A stretch of DNA of 9,890 bases, from positions 1 through 9,890 of the forward strand of contig JBCCVW010000186.1 in the NCBI GenBank assembly GCA_039194665.1. The letters run 5' to 3'. Positions 1 through 7,136 of this stretch are shown in pieces; the first letter of the stretch is position 1; every line of letters begins with the position of its first letter. Source of the stretch: JABSQH01 sp039194665. GTDB lineage: Bacteria; Actinomycetota; Acidimicrobiia; Acidimicrobiales; Ilumatobacteraceae. Both the position numbers and the translations under genes were made by a program. Under the pieces are notes generated by a model. The model did no database searches, had not been told where the DNA came from, and saw only the letters and a list, made by a program, of their open reading frames with translations.

Positions 1-237
1 GATGTGCTGACGGACCCGCTCGGCATCGTCGACTACATCGAGACCGGCGACCCGTGCCGACCCGGAGTCGGGCCGCAGCAAGGTGGACAACACGTTGATC
101 GTCGTCGTCTTGCCGGCGCCGTTGGGGCCGAGCAGTCCGAGTACTTCGCCGGCGTCGACGTTGAACGTCACACCGTCGAGGGCGCGGGTGTCACCGAAGG
201 TCTTGACGATGGCGTCGACTTCGATCGCTGCACTCAC
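1..237 (-). CDS. DrrA-type ABC transporter ATP-binding protein (N-terminal part, runs off the left edge)
   Basis: Only the first 79 residues are in the window; the rest lies beyond base 1. The fragment is a classic nucleotide-binding domain start: an A-loop region with Phe14, then a Walker A motif GPNGAGKTTT at residues 37-46, followed by the usual 'L..LL.PDSG...V.G.DV' stretch. The NGAGKTTT form and the short N-terminus fit stand-alone ATPases of the DrrA/CcmA type, which energise a separate membrane protein for export of drugs, lipids or peptides. It starts with GTG, chosen because that codon overlaps the TGA of the preceding ABC gene by 4 nt (GTGA) and has an AGGAG ribosome site 7 nt upstream. 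It is therefore probably the third gene of the same operon. Its permease should lie to the left, and its substrate cannot be read from this fragment. Confidence 0.9.
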   Translation of the reverse strand, partial: MSAAIEVDAIVKTFGDTRALDGVTFNVDAGEVLGLLGPNGAGKTTTINVLSTLLRPDSGSARVAGLDVVDDAERVRQHI

Positions 238-1970
238 TTGGTTGCTCCTGTCAGCCGCCAGCCAGCGGCACGCGTTCGTTCGTTCCAGAAGTCGGCGTAC
301 CGACCACCCTGGGCGAGAAGGTCGGCATGTGTTCCCGACTCGGCAATCGCGCCCTGATCGAGCACGATGATGTGGTCGGCGTTGACCACGGTTTGTAGGC
401 GGTGGGCGATGACGACGATGGTCCGCTGACCGCGCAATTCGTCGAGCGCGTTTTGGATGGCGACCTCGTTGGCCGGGTCGATCGCAGCAGTCGCTTCGTC
501 GAGCAACACGATCGGCGCATCTTTCAACAACGCTCTGGCGATCGACACCCGTTGACGTTCCCCGCCCGACAAACGCGAGCCGCCTTCGCCGACGTCGGAC
601 TGCCAACCATCGGGGAGGCGTTCGACCATTTCATCGAGCCGCGCCAATGCCGCCACACGATCGAGCTGCTCGTCGGTGGCGTCGGCATTGGCGAGACGGA
701 GGTTGTCGGCGACGGACCCGGTGAACAGGTAGGTGTCCTGGAATACGATCGCCAACTGTGCCATCAACGCTTCGGTCGTGCTGTCGCGGACGTCCCCGCC
801 ACCGATGCGCACCGCCCCCTCGTCGACGTCCCAGAATCTGGCGATCAGCCGGGCGATCGTCGTCTTGCCGGAACCCGACGGACCGACGATGGCCAGCATC
901 GAACCGCTCGGCACCTCGACCGAGACGTCGCGCAGTACCGGCTCGTCTGCCTGGTATCCGAAGCTGACCCCGTCGAGCTCGATCGAGTGGTCGCTCATCG
1001 CTTCGGCACCGCCAGCGGCGGGCTCCTCGAGCGTCGCTGTGGCCAGGAGTTCGTCCATCCGGGTCAACGAGTTGTCGGCCATTTTCAATGCGCCACCAAC
1101 ATCTGCTGCCGCGATGAGCGGTTCGATCGACCGAACCGTGAGCACCAACAACGCAACCAACTCAGCACCATCGATCGAGCCGCCGACGGCCAGGTTGACG
1201 CCGACGACGAGCACGATGACGAATGCCACCTGCAACACCGCAGCGAACCCGATCAGTCCGGGTACCGCCTTGATCAACAGACTGCGACCGGTGTTGCGGT
1301 ACCCGAGCAGCGAGGCGTCGAGAATCTCGTTGCCCTCGACCGTGCGACCATACGCCCGCAACACCGCCTGCGACTGGGCGAACTCGACAAGTCGGCCGCC
1401 GGCCTCGGCCGCAGCAGCGTCGTTGGCGTGATCGGCCTCGCGCACCAAGCTTCCCGACCAGCGGAACACAATCCACGCGAGGGGCCCAGTGACCGCCGCG
1501 GCCAGCGCGAGACGCCAATCGAAGAAGAACATGATGGCGATGACGGTGATCGGCGTGACGAAGGCGGTGATGATCGGCCGCAACATGTGCGCCGGGGTGC
1601 CCATCACGTCGATCACCCCCTTACTCGTCAATCGGCCGATGGAACCGACACGTTCGCTGCCGAACCACCCGAGCGGCAGATCGGCGATTTTGTCGCCAAG
1701 CCGCATGAACAACCCGCGCGAGAGGCCGACAGCGGCGCGGTAGGACATCATCTGCGCGACGTAGCGGGCGATCGCGTACACCACGAGCACGCCGAACATC
1801 GCCAACGTCCACCACCATGCAGCGCTGGTGTCACCGTCGAACAACGCCCGCAGAATCGGCACGAGCAGGACGAAGCCGATGCCCTGCAACACGCCGACGG
1901 CAATCCATGATGCGACGCAGGTGCGGAGTGCTCCGTCGTCGTTGACGACGGTCATCAACCGGCGGATCAT
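234..1970 (-). CDS. IrtB/YbtQ-like ABC transporter half (TMD-NBD fusion)
   Basis: A 578-residue ABC exporter-fold protein. About six hydrophobic segments lie near residues 18-40, 52-72, 133-150, 154-169, 235-262 and 269-291. The ATPase domain follows with Walker A GPSGSGKTT (363-371), Q-loop Gln411, signature LSGGE (467-471), Walker B IVLLDE (487-492) and H-loop His523, all intact. From memory of the family, the length, the MIR start and the C-terminal tail (GGRYADFWNERTRAAGWRL) resemble mycobacterial IrtB, which with IrtA imports carboxymycobactin; YbtQ is a similar case. It would pair with the upstream gene as a heterodimer in the cytoplasmic membrane. The start at 1970 is preferred over one at 2039 because it forms an ATGA overlap with the upstream stop and sits 6 nt after AGGAGGT. 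A lipid or drug exporter is the alternative. Confidence 0.93.
   Translation of the reverse strand: MIRRLMTVVNDDGALRTCVASWIAVGVLQGIGFVLLVPILRALFDGDTSAAWWWTLAMFGVLVVYAIARYVAQMMSYRAAVGLSRGLFMRLGDKIADLPLGWFGSERVGSIGRLTSKGVIDVMGTPAHMLRPIITAFVTPITVIAIMFFFDWRLALAAAVTGPLAWIVFRWSGSLVREADHANDAAAAEAGGRLVEFAQSQAVLRAYGRTVEGNEILDASLLGYRNTGRSLLIKAVPGLIGFAAVLQVAFVIVLVVGVNLAVGGSIDGAELVALLVLTVRSIEPLIAAADVGGALKMADNSLTRMDELLATATLEEPAAGGAEAMSDHSIELDGVSFGYQADEPVLRDVSVEVPSGSMLAIVGPSGSGKTTIARLIARFWDVDEGAVRIGGGDVRDSTTEALMAQLAIVFQDTYLFTGSVADNLRLANADATDEQLDRVAALARLDEMVERLPDGWQSDVGEGGSRLSGGERQRVSIARALLKDAPIVLLDEATAAIDPANEVAIQNALDELRGQRTIVVIAHRLQTVVNADHIIVLDQGAIAESGTHADLLAQGGRYADFWNERTRAAGWRLTGATK
245..249 (-). promoter_or_regulatory. 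Ribosome binding site for the DrrA-type ATPase
   Basis: AGGAG on the minus strand lies 7 nt before the GTG at 237, inside the last codons of the upstream ABC gene. It supports the GTG start and translational coupling through the GTGA overlap. Confidence 0.65.
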
Positions 1971-3784
1971 TGCGCCACCTCCTGGGTGCGGTGGGTTGTA
2001 CTGTCGATCGTGGGCTCGGCTCGCTGGTCTGCCGCCCACTGCCCGGCATACAGGCCATCGAGATCGAGGAGATCGCCATGCCGGCCGAGCTCGACCACAT
2101 GGCCCTGATCGACGACGGCGATCTGATCGGCTTCGACGATCGTCGAGAGCCGATGGGCGATCACGAGCAGCGTGCGACCCACGGCAAGGTTCGACAGTGC
2201 GTCCTGGATGGCGGCCTCCGACTCGGGGTCGGCAAATGCGGTTGCCTCGTCGAGCACGAGGATCGGTGCATCGGCGAGCAACGCCCGAGCGATCGACACG
2301 CGTTGCGCCTCGCCGCCCGACAACTTTGCGCCCTCGTCGACAACGGTGTCGTAGCCATCCGCAAACTGTTCGATGCGGTCGTGAATCTGCGCCGCACGCG
2401 CTGCGGCGATCACCTCGTCACGACTGGCGCCCGGGCGACCCAAGGCGATGTTCTCGGCGATGGACGCACGCAGCAGCTGCACGTCCTGGAACACGAACCC
2501 CACGTGGCGGTAGAGCTCGTCCGAAGCGATGTTGCGGAGATCGACGCCGCCGATCCGTACGGCACCGCCGGTCGGGTCCCAAAAGCGACAGAGCAACTTG
2601 GCGAGTGTCGACTTGCCAGAACCCGACGGGCCGACGAGCGCCGTGACCGTCCCCGGTTCGAGACGAAGCGCAACCCCGTCGAGCACGTTGCGGCGGCCGT
2701 CGTAGCTGAACGAAACCTCGTCGAACTCGACGGCGTTGCCCTCGGGTCGGCGGGGTTCGGCAACCTCGCTGAGCGTGGGAGTCGCGAGCAGCGTTCCGAC
2801 ACGACCCGCAGCATCCGAGGCCGTCTGCAAGTCGTTCATCGCGTAGCCGAGCTGCAAGATCGGTGCAGTCATGACCAGACCGAGCAGGAAGAACAACACG
2901 AGGTCGACGGCACTGATCCAGTCACTCGAGACGAACCACGTGCCCGCAGCAGCGATCACGGTCAGCGTCATGAGCGGCGACAGCACGATGTCTGATGTCG
3001 ATGAGATCCGCAGCATCCCTGACACCCAGTTCCAGAAGTAGTCGACGAACTCGTTGGCGGCCTTCGAGAACCGTCGATGCGCGCGCCCCGACTCGCCGAA
3101 CGTCTTGACCACTGAGATTCCTTGCACGAACTCGACCGAGGCGACGTTGATCTCTTCGAGCGAGCGGTTGTAGTCCTCCATCTTGTCGCGGTACCCAGCG
3201 AACTGTCGGGCGTAGAGGGCGACGCCGATCAGGAACGGGACGAGCACGATCAACGACAGCCGCCAGTCGATGGTGAACAGGTAGGCCATGGCGGCGATCG
3301 GCGTGACGATCGCTGCCGTGATGTCGGTGAAGGTGTGTCCGACGACGTGATGCATCGCACCGACGTCGTCGACCACCGCTTTCTTGATGTCGCCGCCGTC
3401 ACGGTCGTCGAACCATCCGAGTGGAGCTCGTCCGAGCCGATCGGCGAGGCGCCGGCGGAGATCGAGCTGCAGGTCATTGTCGGCAAAGTGCGTAATCGAT
3501 GCGGCGATGAACAACAGGACGATTCGGGCGGCGACGCCGGCGATGGCCACCCACGCGATCGCCCACAGGCGCCCATCGTCGACCGGTTGGTCGCCCAGGA
3601 GCTCGCGACCCAGTTCGGCCACCGCGATGAACGGCACGAGCGCCGCCAGCGCGGCGAAGGCCTGCACGATGCAGGCCGCCACGAGCTTGCCGCGAATCGG
3701 TCGGATCAGCTCGCCAAAGCCAACCGGTGTGGCCGCCTCTTGCTCGTCGACGTGATCGTCGACGGCTCGCTTTGTGTTAGCCAT
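1967..3784 (-). CDS. IrtA/YbtP-like ABC transporter half (TMD-NBD fusion, no SIP domain)
   Basis: A 605-residue ABC exporter-fold protein, first gene of the operon. Hydrophobic segments lie near residues 36-55, 73-95, 155-170, 176-190, 264-285 and 292-310. The ATPase domain has Walker A GPSGSGKST (385-393), Q-loop Gln433, signature LSGGE (488-492), Walker B ILVLDE (508-513) and H-loop His544. Both halves of the pair keep a canonical signature motif, so two working ATP sites are expected. It resembles the transmembrane-ATPase part of IrtA or YbtP, but lacks the N-terminal siderophore-interaction domain that mycobacterial IrtA carries; a separate SIP gene lies at the right edge. The start is uncertain: in-frame ATGs occur at 3814, 3793 and 3784. 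I choose 3784 because the best promoter would begin its transcript about there, and 3814 lies between that promoter's -35 and -10 boxes. Substrate is inferred as a siderophore. Confidence 0.92.
   Translation of the reverse strand: MANTKRAVDDHVDEQEAATPVGFGELIRPIRGKLVAACIVQAFAALAALVPFIAVAELGRELLGDQPVDDGRLWAIAWVAIAGVAARIVLLFIAASITHFADNDLQLDLRRRLADRLGRAPLGWFDDRDGGDIKKAVVDDVGAMHHVVGHTFTDITAAIVTPIAAMAYLFTIDWRLSLIVLVPFLIGVALYARQFAGYRDKMEDYNRSLEEINVASVEFVQGISVVKTFGESGRAHRRFSKAANEFVDYFWNWVSGMLRISSTSDIVLSPLMTLTVIAAAGTWFVSSDWISAVDLVLFFLLGLVMTAPILQLGYAMNDLQTASDAAGRVGTLLATPTLSEVAEPRRPEGNAVEFDEVSFSYDGRRNVLDGVALRLEPGTVTALVGPSGSGKSTLAKLLCRFWDPTGGAVRIGGVDLRNIASDELYRHVGFVFQDVQLLRASIAENIALGRPGASRDEVIAAARAAQIHDRIEQFADGYDTVVDEGAKLSGGEAQRVSIARALLADAPILVLDEATAFADPESEAAIQDALSNLAVGRTLLVIAHRLSTIVEADQIAVVDQGHVVELGRHGDLLDLDGLYAGQWAADQRAEPTIDSTTHRTQEVAQ
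1977..1983 (-). promoter_or_regulatory. Strong ribosome binding site fixing the IrtB-like start
   Basis: AGGAGGT on the minus strand, 6 nt before the ATG at 1970, lies within the end of the upstream coding region. It decides the start in favour of 1970 over the longer in-frame alternative at 2039, which would overlap the upstream gene by 73 nt. Confidence 0.8.
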
Positions 3785-3792
3785 ACCTGCCA

Positions 3793-3821
3793 TACTTATG
3801 TCAGTGGCTGACATCAGTCAA
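3793..3821 (-). promoter_or_regulatory. Promoter of the ABC transporter operon
   Basis: On the minus strand, TTGACT (3821-3816) is a good -35 box. A -10-like AT-rich stretch (CATAAGTA, 3800-3793) follows at about 16-17 nt. Transcription would begin near 3787-3784, at the ATG of the first ABC gene, giving a leaderless or near-leaderless message. The spacer between the two boxes is almost exactly the 17-bp palindrome. Reading by eye only; no start site is mapped. Confidence 0.5.
3798..3814. promoter_or_regulatory. 17-bp perfect palindromic operator, probably for the divergent TetR regulator
   Basis: ATGTCAG-TGG-CTGACAT: two perfect 7-bp arms around a 3-bp centre. It fills the spacer between the -35 and -10 boxes of the ABC operon promoter and lies 55 bp before the TetR gene at 3869. 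This is the size and position expected for a TetR-family operator that represses the transporter operon. A second, shorter symmetry (TGAC-ATCA-GTCA, 3809-3820) overlaps its right arm and might extend the site. Confidence 0.6.
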
Positions 3822-3855
3822 GAGTACTTTGGCATTGGTCCCAGCGACGCTCCGT

Positions 3856-3861
3856 TACGGT
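3856..3861 (+). promoter_or_regulatory. Possible -10 box for the TetR gene at 3869
   Basis: TACGGT ends 7 nt before the ATG at 3869, the same arrangement as the other leaderless-looking genes here. No convincing -35 box lies at the right distance (TTGGTC at 3835-3840 leaves only 15 nt), so this is a weak call. Confidence 0.25.
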
Positions 3862-3868
3862 GCGATCG

Positions 3869-4471
3869 ATGACGGGGGCAACCACAGCCGCGTTGCGGCG
3901 CATCGAAACACGCCAGCGGTTGATCGAGGTCGGACTCGAGCTGTTTGCCGAGCGCGGCTACGACGATGTCACCACCGAGGAGATTGCTGCCGCTGCTGGC
4001 GTCACCCAGCGAACCCTGTTCCGGCACTTCGCCTCCAAGCTCGACCTGTTGTTCGCCGATGCCGACGTCGCCACCGATCAGTTCACCGAAATGCTCTATC
4101 GCCAGCCGCCCGGACCGATCACCGACGCAGTGCTCGCCGCGATCGCCGAACAGGAGCGGTCGGTGCCGCTCGACGAGAATGCAGCTGTCGTCGCTCGGAT
4201 CGTCAGCGAGACCCCTTCGCTCGAGGAGGCGCGGCGCGGCTACGAGAGCCGGTTCGAACAAACGCTCGCCGAGTGGATCGCCCAGCGGCATGCCGTGGAG
4301 CCCGACAACTTCGATGTGCGGGTGCTCGCTGCGGTGCTCGTCGCGGCTCGTCGAGCGTGCGTGAACGAGTGGCAGGCCTCGCCGGGGGTCGGCTCCGTCG
4401 TGCCGCTCGCCGAACGTGCCCTCGCCGCAATCGACGACGAGGCGCTGTCGTTCTCGTCGACGACCGACTGA
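3869..4471 (+). CDS. TetR-family transcriptional regulator (divergent from the ABC operon)
   Basis: A 200-residue regulator of usual TetR length. The N-terminal DNA-binding domain is clear: RLIEVGLELFAERGYDDVTT (17-36), then the helix-turn-helix EEIAAAAGVTQRTLFRHF at 37-54, followed by the typical K57/L58 and LLF positions. The remainder, with P-SLEEARRGYESRFEQTLAEW, looks like the all-helical ligand-binding half seen in many actinobacterial TetR proteins; the ligand is unknown. It is divergent from the IrtAB-like operon across 84 bp that hold a perfect 17-bp palindrome, so it most likely represses that operon. An in-frame GTG at 3860 is an alternative start; neither start has a clear ribosome site. 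I chose the ATG because a -10-like TACGGT lies 7 nt before it, consistent with a leaderless message. Confidence 0.93.
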   Translation: MTGATTAALRRIETRQRLIEVGLELFAERGYDDVTTEEIAAAAGVTQRTLFRHFASKLDLLFADADVATDQFTEMLYRQPPGPITDAVLAAIAEQERSVPLDENAAVVARIVSETPSLEEARRGYESRFEQTLAEWIAQRHAVEPDNFDVRVLAAVLVAARRACVNEWQASPGVGSVVPLAERALAAIDDEALSFSSTTD

Positions 4472-4504
4472 CCCGCGGCGACCATCACCTGCTGGGAATG
4501 CATC

Positions 4505-4534
4505 TTGATAACGCTTGTTTAGCGTAGTTAACAT
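4505..4534 (+). promoter_or_regulatory. Promoter of the unrecognised gene at 4541
   Basis: TTGATA (4505-4510) and TAACAT (4529-4534) are separated by 18 nt. The -10 box ends 6 nt before the GTG at 4541, so the message would be leaderless. The AT-rich character stands out in the 69-bp gap between the TetR stop and this gene. Confidence 0.5.
4511..4525. promoter_or_regulatory. Inverted repeat inside the 4505-4534 promoter spacer
   Basis: ACGCT-TGTTT-AGCGT: two perfect 5-bp arms around a 5-bp centre, filling most of the spacer between -35 and -10. The position suggests a repressor site, but the arms are short and unrelated to the palindromes at 3798 and 7094, so chance is possible. Confidence 0.35.
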
Positions 4535-4540
4535 CTGCGC

Positions 4541-5146
4541 GTGACCGCTGTTTCGTTTCGTGGCGACGACCATCCGGGCGGCGTCCTCGCCGCGATCTCC
4601 AAGGCCGCTGTGATGGCCCACTGGATGCCGGGCGTTGGATTGTGCCTGCATCAACCGCAACAACCGTCGATCCGTGTCGCCGCATTCGGCGACGACATCG
4701 ACTTCGATGGCGTGCACCTCGACCCGTGTTCTTTTCGCGCCCACGTCCGCGAGTGGATCGTCCGCGACGGAATCGGCCTCGGGCATCTCGACCAACCGCT
4801 TGGCGACGTCACGCTCGACCTCTTTACCGACGGAGCAACCGAGCTCCATGCGGCCGGGTTCGCCGAGCGCCGCCTCGACGACGACCACTCCGTGATGGCC
4901 TTCCCGATACTGTCGTTGACCAACCCCCAGGCGCAGGCACGGCGGCTGCGTACCGACGCGCAGGGTCAACCCGAACGACGCCCGATCCTCATCAGTGTCT
5001 CCGACGACATCGACCTTGCGGTGAGCTTCGTGCATTGCACGTTCAACCACCGTCACGCGACCGAGCGGACGCACGTCGCAGACGGATTGCTCGACGTGAT
5101 GGCACTGTGCAGCGCTGACGAGGTCGAAGGGGTTCTCGCCAGTTAG
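4541..5146 (+). CDS. Hypothetical protein, 201 aa, family not recognised
   Basis: I do not recognise this protein. It is probably soluble: no signal peptide and no membrane segment are visible. It begins with a helix-like stretch (GGVLAAISKAAVMAHWMP, 13-30) followed by apparent strands (GVGLCLHQP; SIRVAAF), and ends with a Cys/His-containing patch (FVHCTFNHRH) before a final helix. The alternation of strands and helices is compatible with a small alpha/beta sensor-type fold, but that is a guess. It starts with GTG directly after a good promoter, without a ribosome site. Its last 4 nt overlap the end of the convergent decarboxylase gene. The codons favour G or C in the third position, but so does the opposite frame, so the promoter and the normal amino-acid make-up are the main evidence that it is real. 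Confidence 0.65.
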   Translation: MTAVSFRGDDHPGGVLAAISKAAVMAHWMPGVGLCLHQPQQPSIRVAAFGDDIDFDGVHLDPCSFRAHVREWIVRDGIGLGHLDQPLGDVTLDLFTDGATELHAAGFAERRLDDDHSVMAFPILSLTNPQAQARRLRTDAQGQPERRPILISVSDDIDLAVSFVHCTFNHRHATERTHVADGLLDVMALCSADEVEGVLAS

Positions 5147-6432
5147 CGCCGCCACGCTGCGGTCGTCCACGATCGGGCGACGTCCTCAGCGCGCTCCGCG
5201 GCGCGCAACAACCGGCACTGCCGACCGTCGACGCCAACGATCGGCGGCATGCCTCGGCTGCAGTGCCTCGACCACATCGAATACGTGTACGCACCAACAT
5301 CGTGGATGATGATCCAATCGCCGACGTCGACATCGCCGAGGGGCACATCACTCCCGATGACATCGCCGGCAAAGCACAGCGGACCCGCAACGGTGCAGCG
5401 CTGCGCGGCGTCACGCTTGGGTCGCCCGTCGGCGTCGAGAAGCGAGAACCGATACGGCCATGAGTCGGGTTGGTAGGCCGCCCGCAACAGGAAGTCGGCT
5501 CCCAAGTGAATCACGACGACATCGTCGCCGTCGACGTGCTTGACGTACTCGACGCGACTGAGCGCGACCCCACACCCCGCCAAGAGCGAGCGCCCGAACT
5601 CGGTGATCAGGTGAACGTTGCCGTCGAACAGCTCTGGCACCGCTATGCGCAGCGCTTCGGCGTAGTCGCCGATCGTCGGCGCAGCTGCGTCGATGCCGTA
5701 GTCCGTCGGCAGTCCGCCACCGACGTCGACGAACTCGATCGACTGTGTTCCGTGGAGTGCATCGACCGCGGCGCGCACACGCTGCAGCTCCAGGGCACCG
5801 CCGACCAACTGCTCGAGCGTGCACCCTTGGCTCCCGACATGTGCATGCAGACCGGTGACGGGCACGCCCTCGGAGCGCACTGCCAGGTGGGCCAGGAGCG
5901 CATCAGCCGGGATGCCGAAGCGGGAACCGCGCCCGCCGACGCTCGTCGCCTGAATTGTTCCGTCGCCGACGGCTGGGTTGATGCGTACGCCGATCGCCGA
6001 GCGGGAGTCGAGCGCAAGCGCGTCGATCCGGTCGAGCTCGTCGAGGTTGTCCACGTTGATCGTCACGTTGCGTTCCAAGGCGAAGCGCAACTCCTCGTTC
6101 GTCTTGGCTGGCGAGTCGAAGACGATGCGTCGGGGTTCACATCCAGCCAGCAGGGCGATGTGCAGTTCCTCCAACGACGCCACCTCGCATCCAGCACCGT
6201 CGACAACGAACGGGCGGAGTACTTCGACGAGCGGGTTCGCTTTGACCGCGATGCCGTGGAGCGCACTGTCGGGGAACGCCGCACGAAGCTCATCGAATCG
6301 TCGGCGCTGGAGATCGAGATCGTGCACGACGACCGACGTCGCTGAGCCCACGTCGACCTCGCTGTTGCGCACCGCCGCCCACATGTCGGCGATCGCGTCG
6401 AGATCTGGACGCTCGGTCCACGCTGCGCTCAT
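5143..6432 (-). CDS. Fold-type III PLP-dependent decarboxylase (LysA/ornithine decarboxylase superfamily)
   Basis: A 429-residue enzyme with an alanine-racemase-like barrel first and a beta domain after. Key features are the PLP-binding Lys64 in GIAVKANP, HAHVGSQ (196-202), the phosphate-binding DVGGG (236-240), EFGR (278-281; EPGR in most diaminopimelate decarboxylases), the active-site Cys353 and Asp357 in GPLCFAGD, and GAY (380-382). It should remove a carboxyl group from an amino acid or a derivative. Substrate is open: lysine/diaminopimelate, ornithine, carboxynorspermidine-like compounds, or a siderophore intermediate, as SbnH does in staphyloferrin B synthesis. The departures from LysA (EFGR, CFAGD, SMWSRHCSR after GAY) and the setting argue against a housekeeping LysA. 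The start at 6432 fits the family's N-terminus, though only a weak GGA precedes it. It lies 51 nt after the TetR gene and may be co-transcribed with it. Confidence 0.9.
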   Translation of the reverse strand: MSAAWTERPDLDAIADMWAAVRNSEVDVGSATSVVVHDLDLQRRRFDELRAAFPDSALHGIAVKANPLVEVLRPFVVDGAGCEVASLEELHIALLAGCEPRRIVFDSPAKTNEELRFALERNVTINVDNLDELDRIDALALDSRSAIGVRINPAVGDGTIQATSVGGRGSRFGIPADALLAHLAVRSEGVPVTGLHAHVGSQGCTLEQLVGGALELQRVRAAVDALHGTQSIEFVDVGGGLPTDYGIDAAAPTIGDYAEALRIAVPELFDGNVHLITEFGRSLLAGCGVALSRVEYVKHVDGDDVVVIHLGADFLLRAAYQPDSWPYRFSLLDADGRPKRDAAQRCTVAGPLCFAGDVIGSDVPLGDVDVGDWIIIHDVGAYTYSMWSRHCSRGMPPIVGVDGRQCRLLRAAERAEDVARSWTTAAWRR

Positions 6433-6483
6433 TCCACGATCATCTCAACATCGAGGTCGGGTGGCGAGGCGCCGTGGCGGACA

Positions 6484-7089
6484 TCACCGGGCACCGCGCG
6501 GCGCCAGCCGGACCTCGATGCCCGCCAGCACGAGGTCGAGCTTGCGCTCGAACCATTGATGCGCAGGCCCGTCGGCGACGACGTCGTGACCGTGGGTGGG
6601 CGCCCGAATCGCCACGTCGACCGGGAGGTCGATGACCGTATCGACGGCGAGAATCGCATCGTCCACGGTGAACCCCACGTCGACGAGACGACGCACGAGT
6701 TGTTCGACGCGGCCGCCCGCACTCGGGCCGGGGTCGGTCGCCCCGACGCTGGCGCGCGCCAACCCTGGATGGGCCACCAACAGGGCCCACATCGATTGAC
6801 TCACGGCCGCCAGGTCCGTCTGCCACGCTCCGGTCGGCGCGGGCCACGGGTGCGCGGCGACGGCGCGATCGACCGCCAACCCGAGTAGCGCGTCGCGGTT
6901 CTCGACGTGGTGATACAGGGTGCTGTGCGTCACGCCCAAGTGTGCGGCGACCGCCTCGACGGTGAGGTCGGGAAAACCGACGGCGAGCGCCGCAGCGGCA
7001 ATCTGCTCACGATCGGTCTTCCGCCGCCGGGTTCGGCGGGGCGACGCGGATGGTGTGGTCGCAGGGCTGATCGGGAGATCCTGACACAC
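6484..7089 (-). CDS. TetR-family transcriptional regulator (divergent from the binding lipoprotein)
   Basis: A 201-residue regulator. A basic, low-complexity lead (PRRTRRRKTDREQ, 17-29) precedes helix 1 (IAAAALAVGFPDLT) and the helix-turn-helix VEAVAAHLGVTHSTLYHHV (44-62), followed by NRDALLGL. The C-terminal half is helical and of tetracycline-repressor-like character; its ligand cannot be told. The GTG start at 7089 is preceded by AAGGTGA, a usable but close ribosome site. A 25-bp near-perfect palindrome lies only 5 bp upstream and covers the -35 box of the divergent lipoprotein gene, so this protein probably represses both itself and the lipoprotein. The downstream decarboxylase, 51 nt away in the same direction, may share its transcript. 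Confidence 0.92.
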   Translation of the reverse strand: MCQDLPISPATTPSASPRRTRRRKTDREQIAAAALAVGFPDLTVEAVAAHLGVTHSTLYHHVENRDALLGLAVDRAVAAHPWPAPTGAWQTDLAAVSQSMWALLVAHPGLARASVGATDPGPSAGGRVEQLVRRLVDVGFTVDDAILAVDTVIDLPVDVAIRAPTHGHDVVADGPAHQWFERKLDLVLAGIEVRLAPRGAR

Positions 7090-7093
7090 TCAC

Positions 7094-7118
7094 CTTAATC
7101 GACAACTTGTCGAATAAG
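7094..7118. promoter_or_regulatory. 25-bp near-perfect palindromic operator between TetR and the lipoprotein gene
   Basis: The core TCGACAA-C-TTGTCGA (7099-7113) is a perfect 15-bp palindrome. It extends outward with one mismatched pair (7098/7114), then CTTA on the left (7094-7097) and TAAG on the right (7115-7118), so 11 of 12 arm positions are complementary. It sits between divergent starts at 7089 and 7145 and its right arm contains the -35 box of the lipoprotein promoter. This is a typical TetR-family operator layout. Confidence 0.75.
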
Positions 7119-7136
7119 CGTCGGCGTGCCTACGAT
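7107..7136 (+). promoter_or_regulatory. Promoter of the binding lipoprotein gene
   Basis: TTGTCG (7107-7112) and TACGAT (7131-7136) are spaced by 18 nt. The -10 box ends 8 nt before the ATG at 7145, implying a leaderless message. The -35 box lies inside the palindromic operator, so bound repressor would block polymerase. Confidence 0.5.

Noticed and set aside
402..1910. Long open frame on the plus strand opposite the IrtB-like gene (502 codons)
   Set aside because: The translation is rich in Arg, His, Gly and Asp with no recognisable domain, while the minus strand carries a complete ABC transporter with all motifs. It is an antisense shadow caused by high GC.
3818..5170. 450-codon open frame on the minus strand
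   Set aside because: It lies opposite a clear TetR gene and the 4541 gene, and its product has the His/Arg/Val/Asp-rich look of an antisense frame. Third-position GC alone did not separate it from the 4541 frame, so the promoter and TetR evidence decided.
5470..6345. 291-codon plus-strand frame opposite the decarboxylase
   Set aside because: The minus strand holds every PLP-decarboxylase motif over the whole interval, and the plus-strand product matches nothing.
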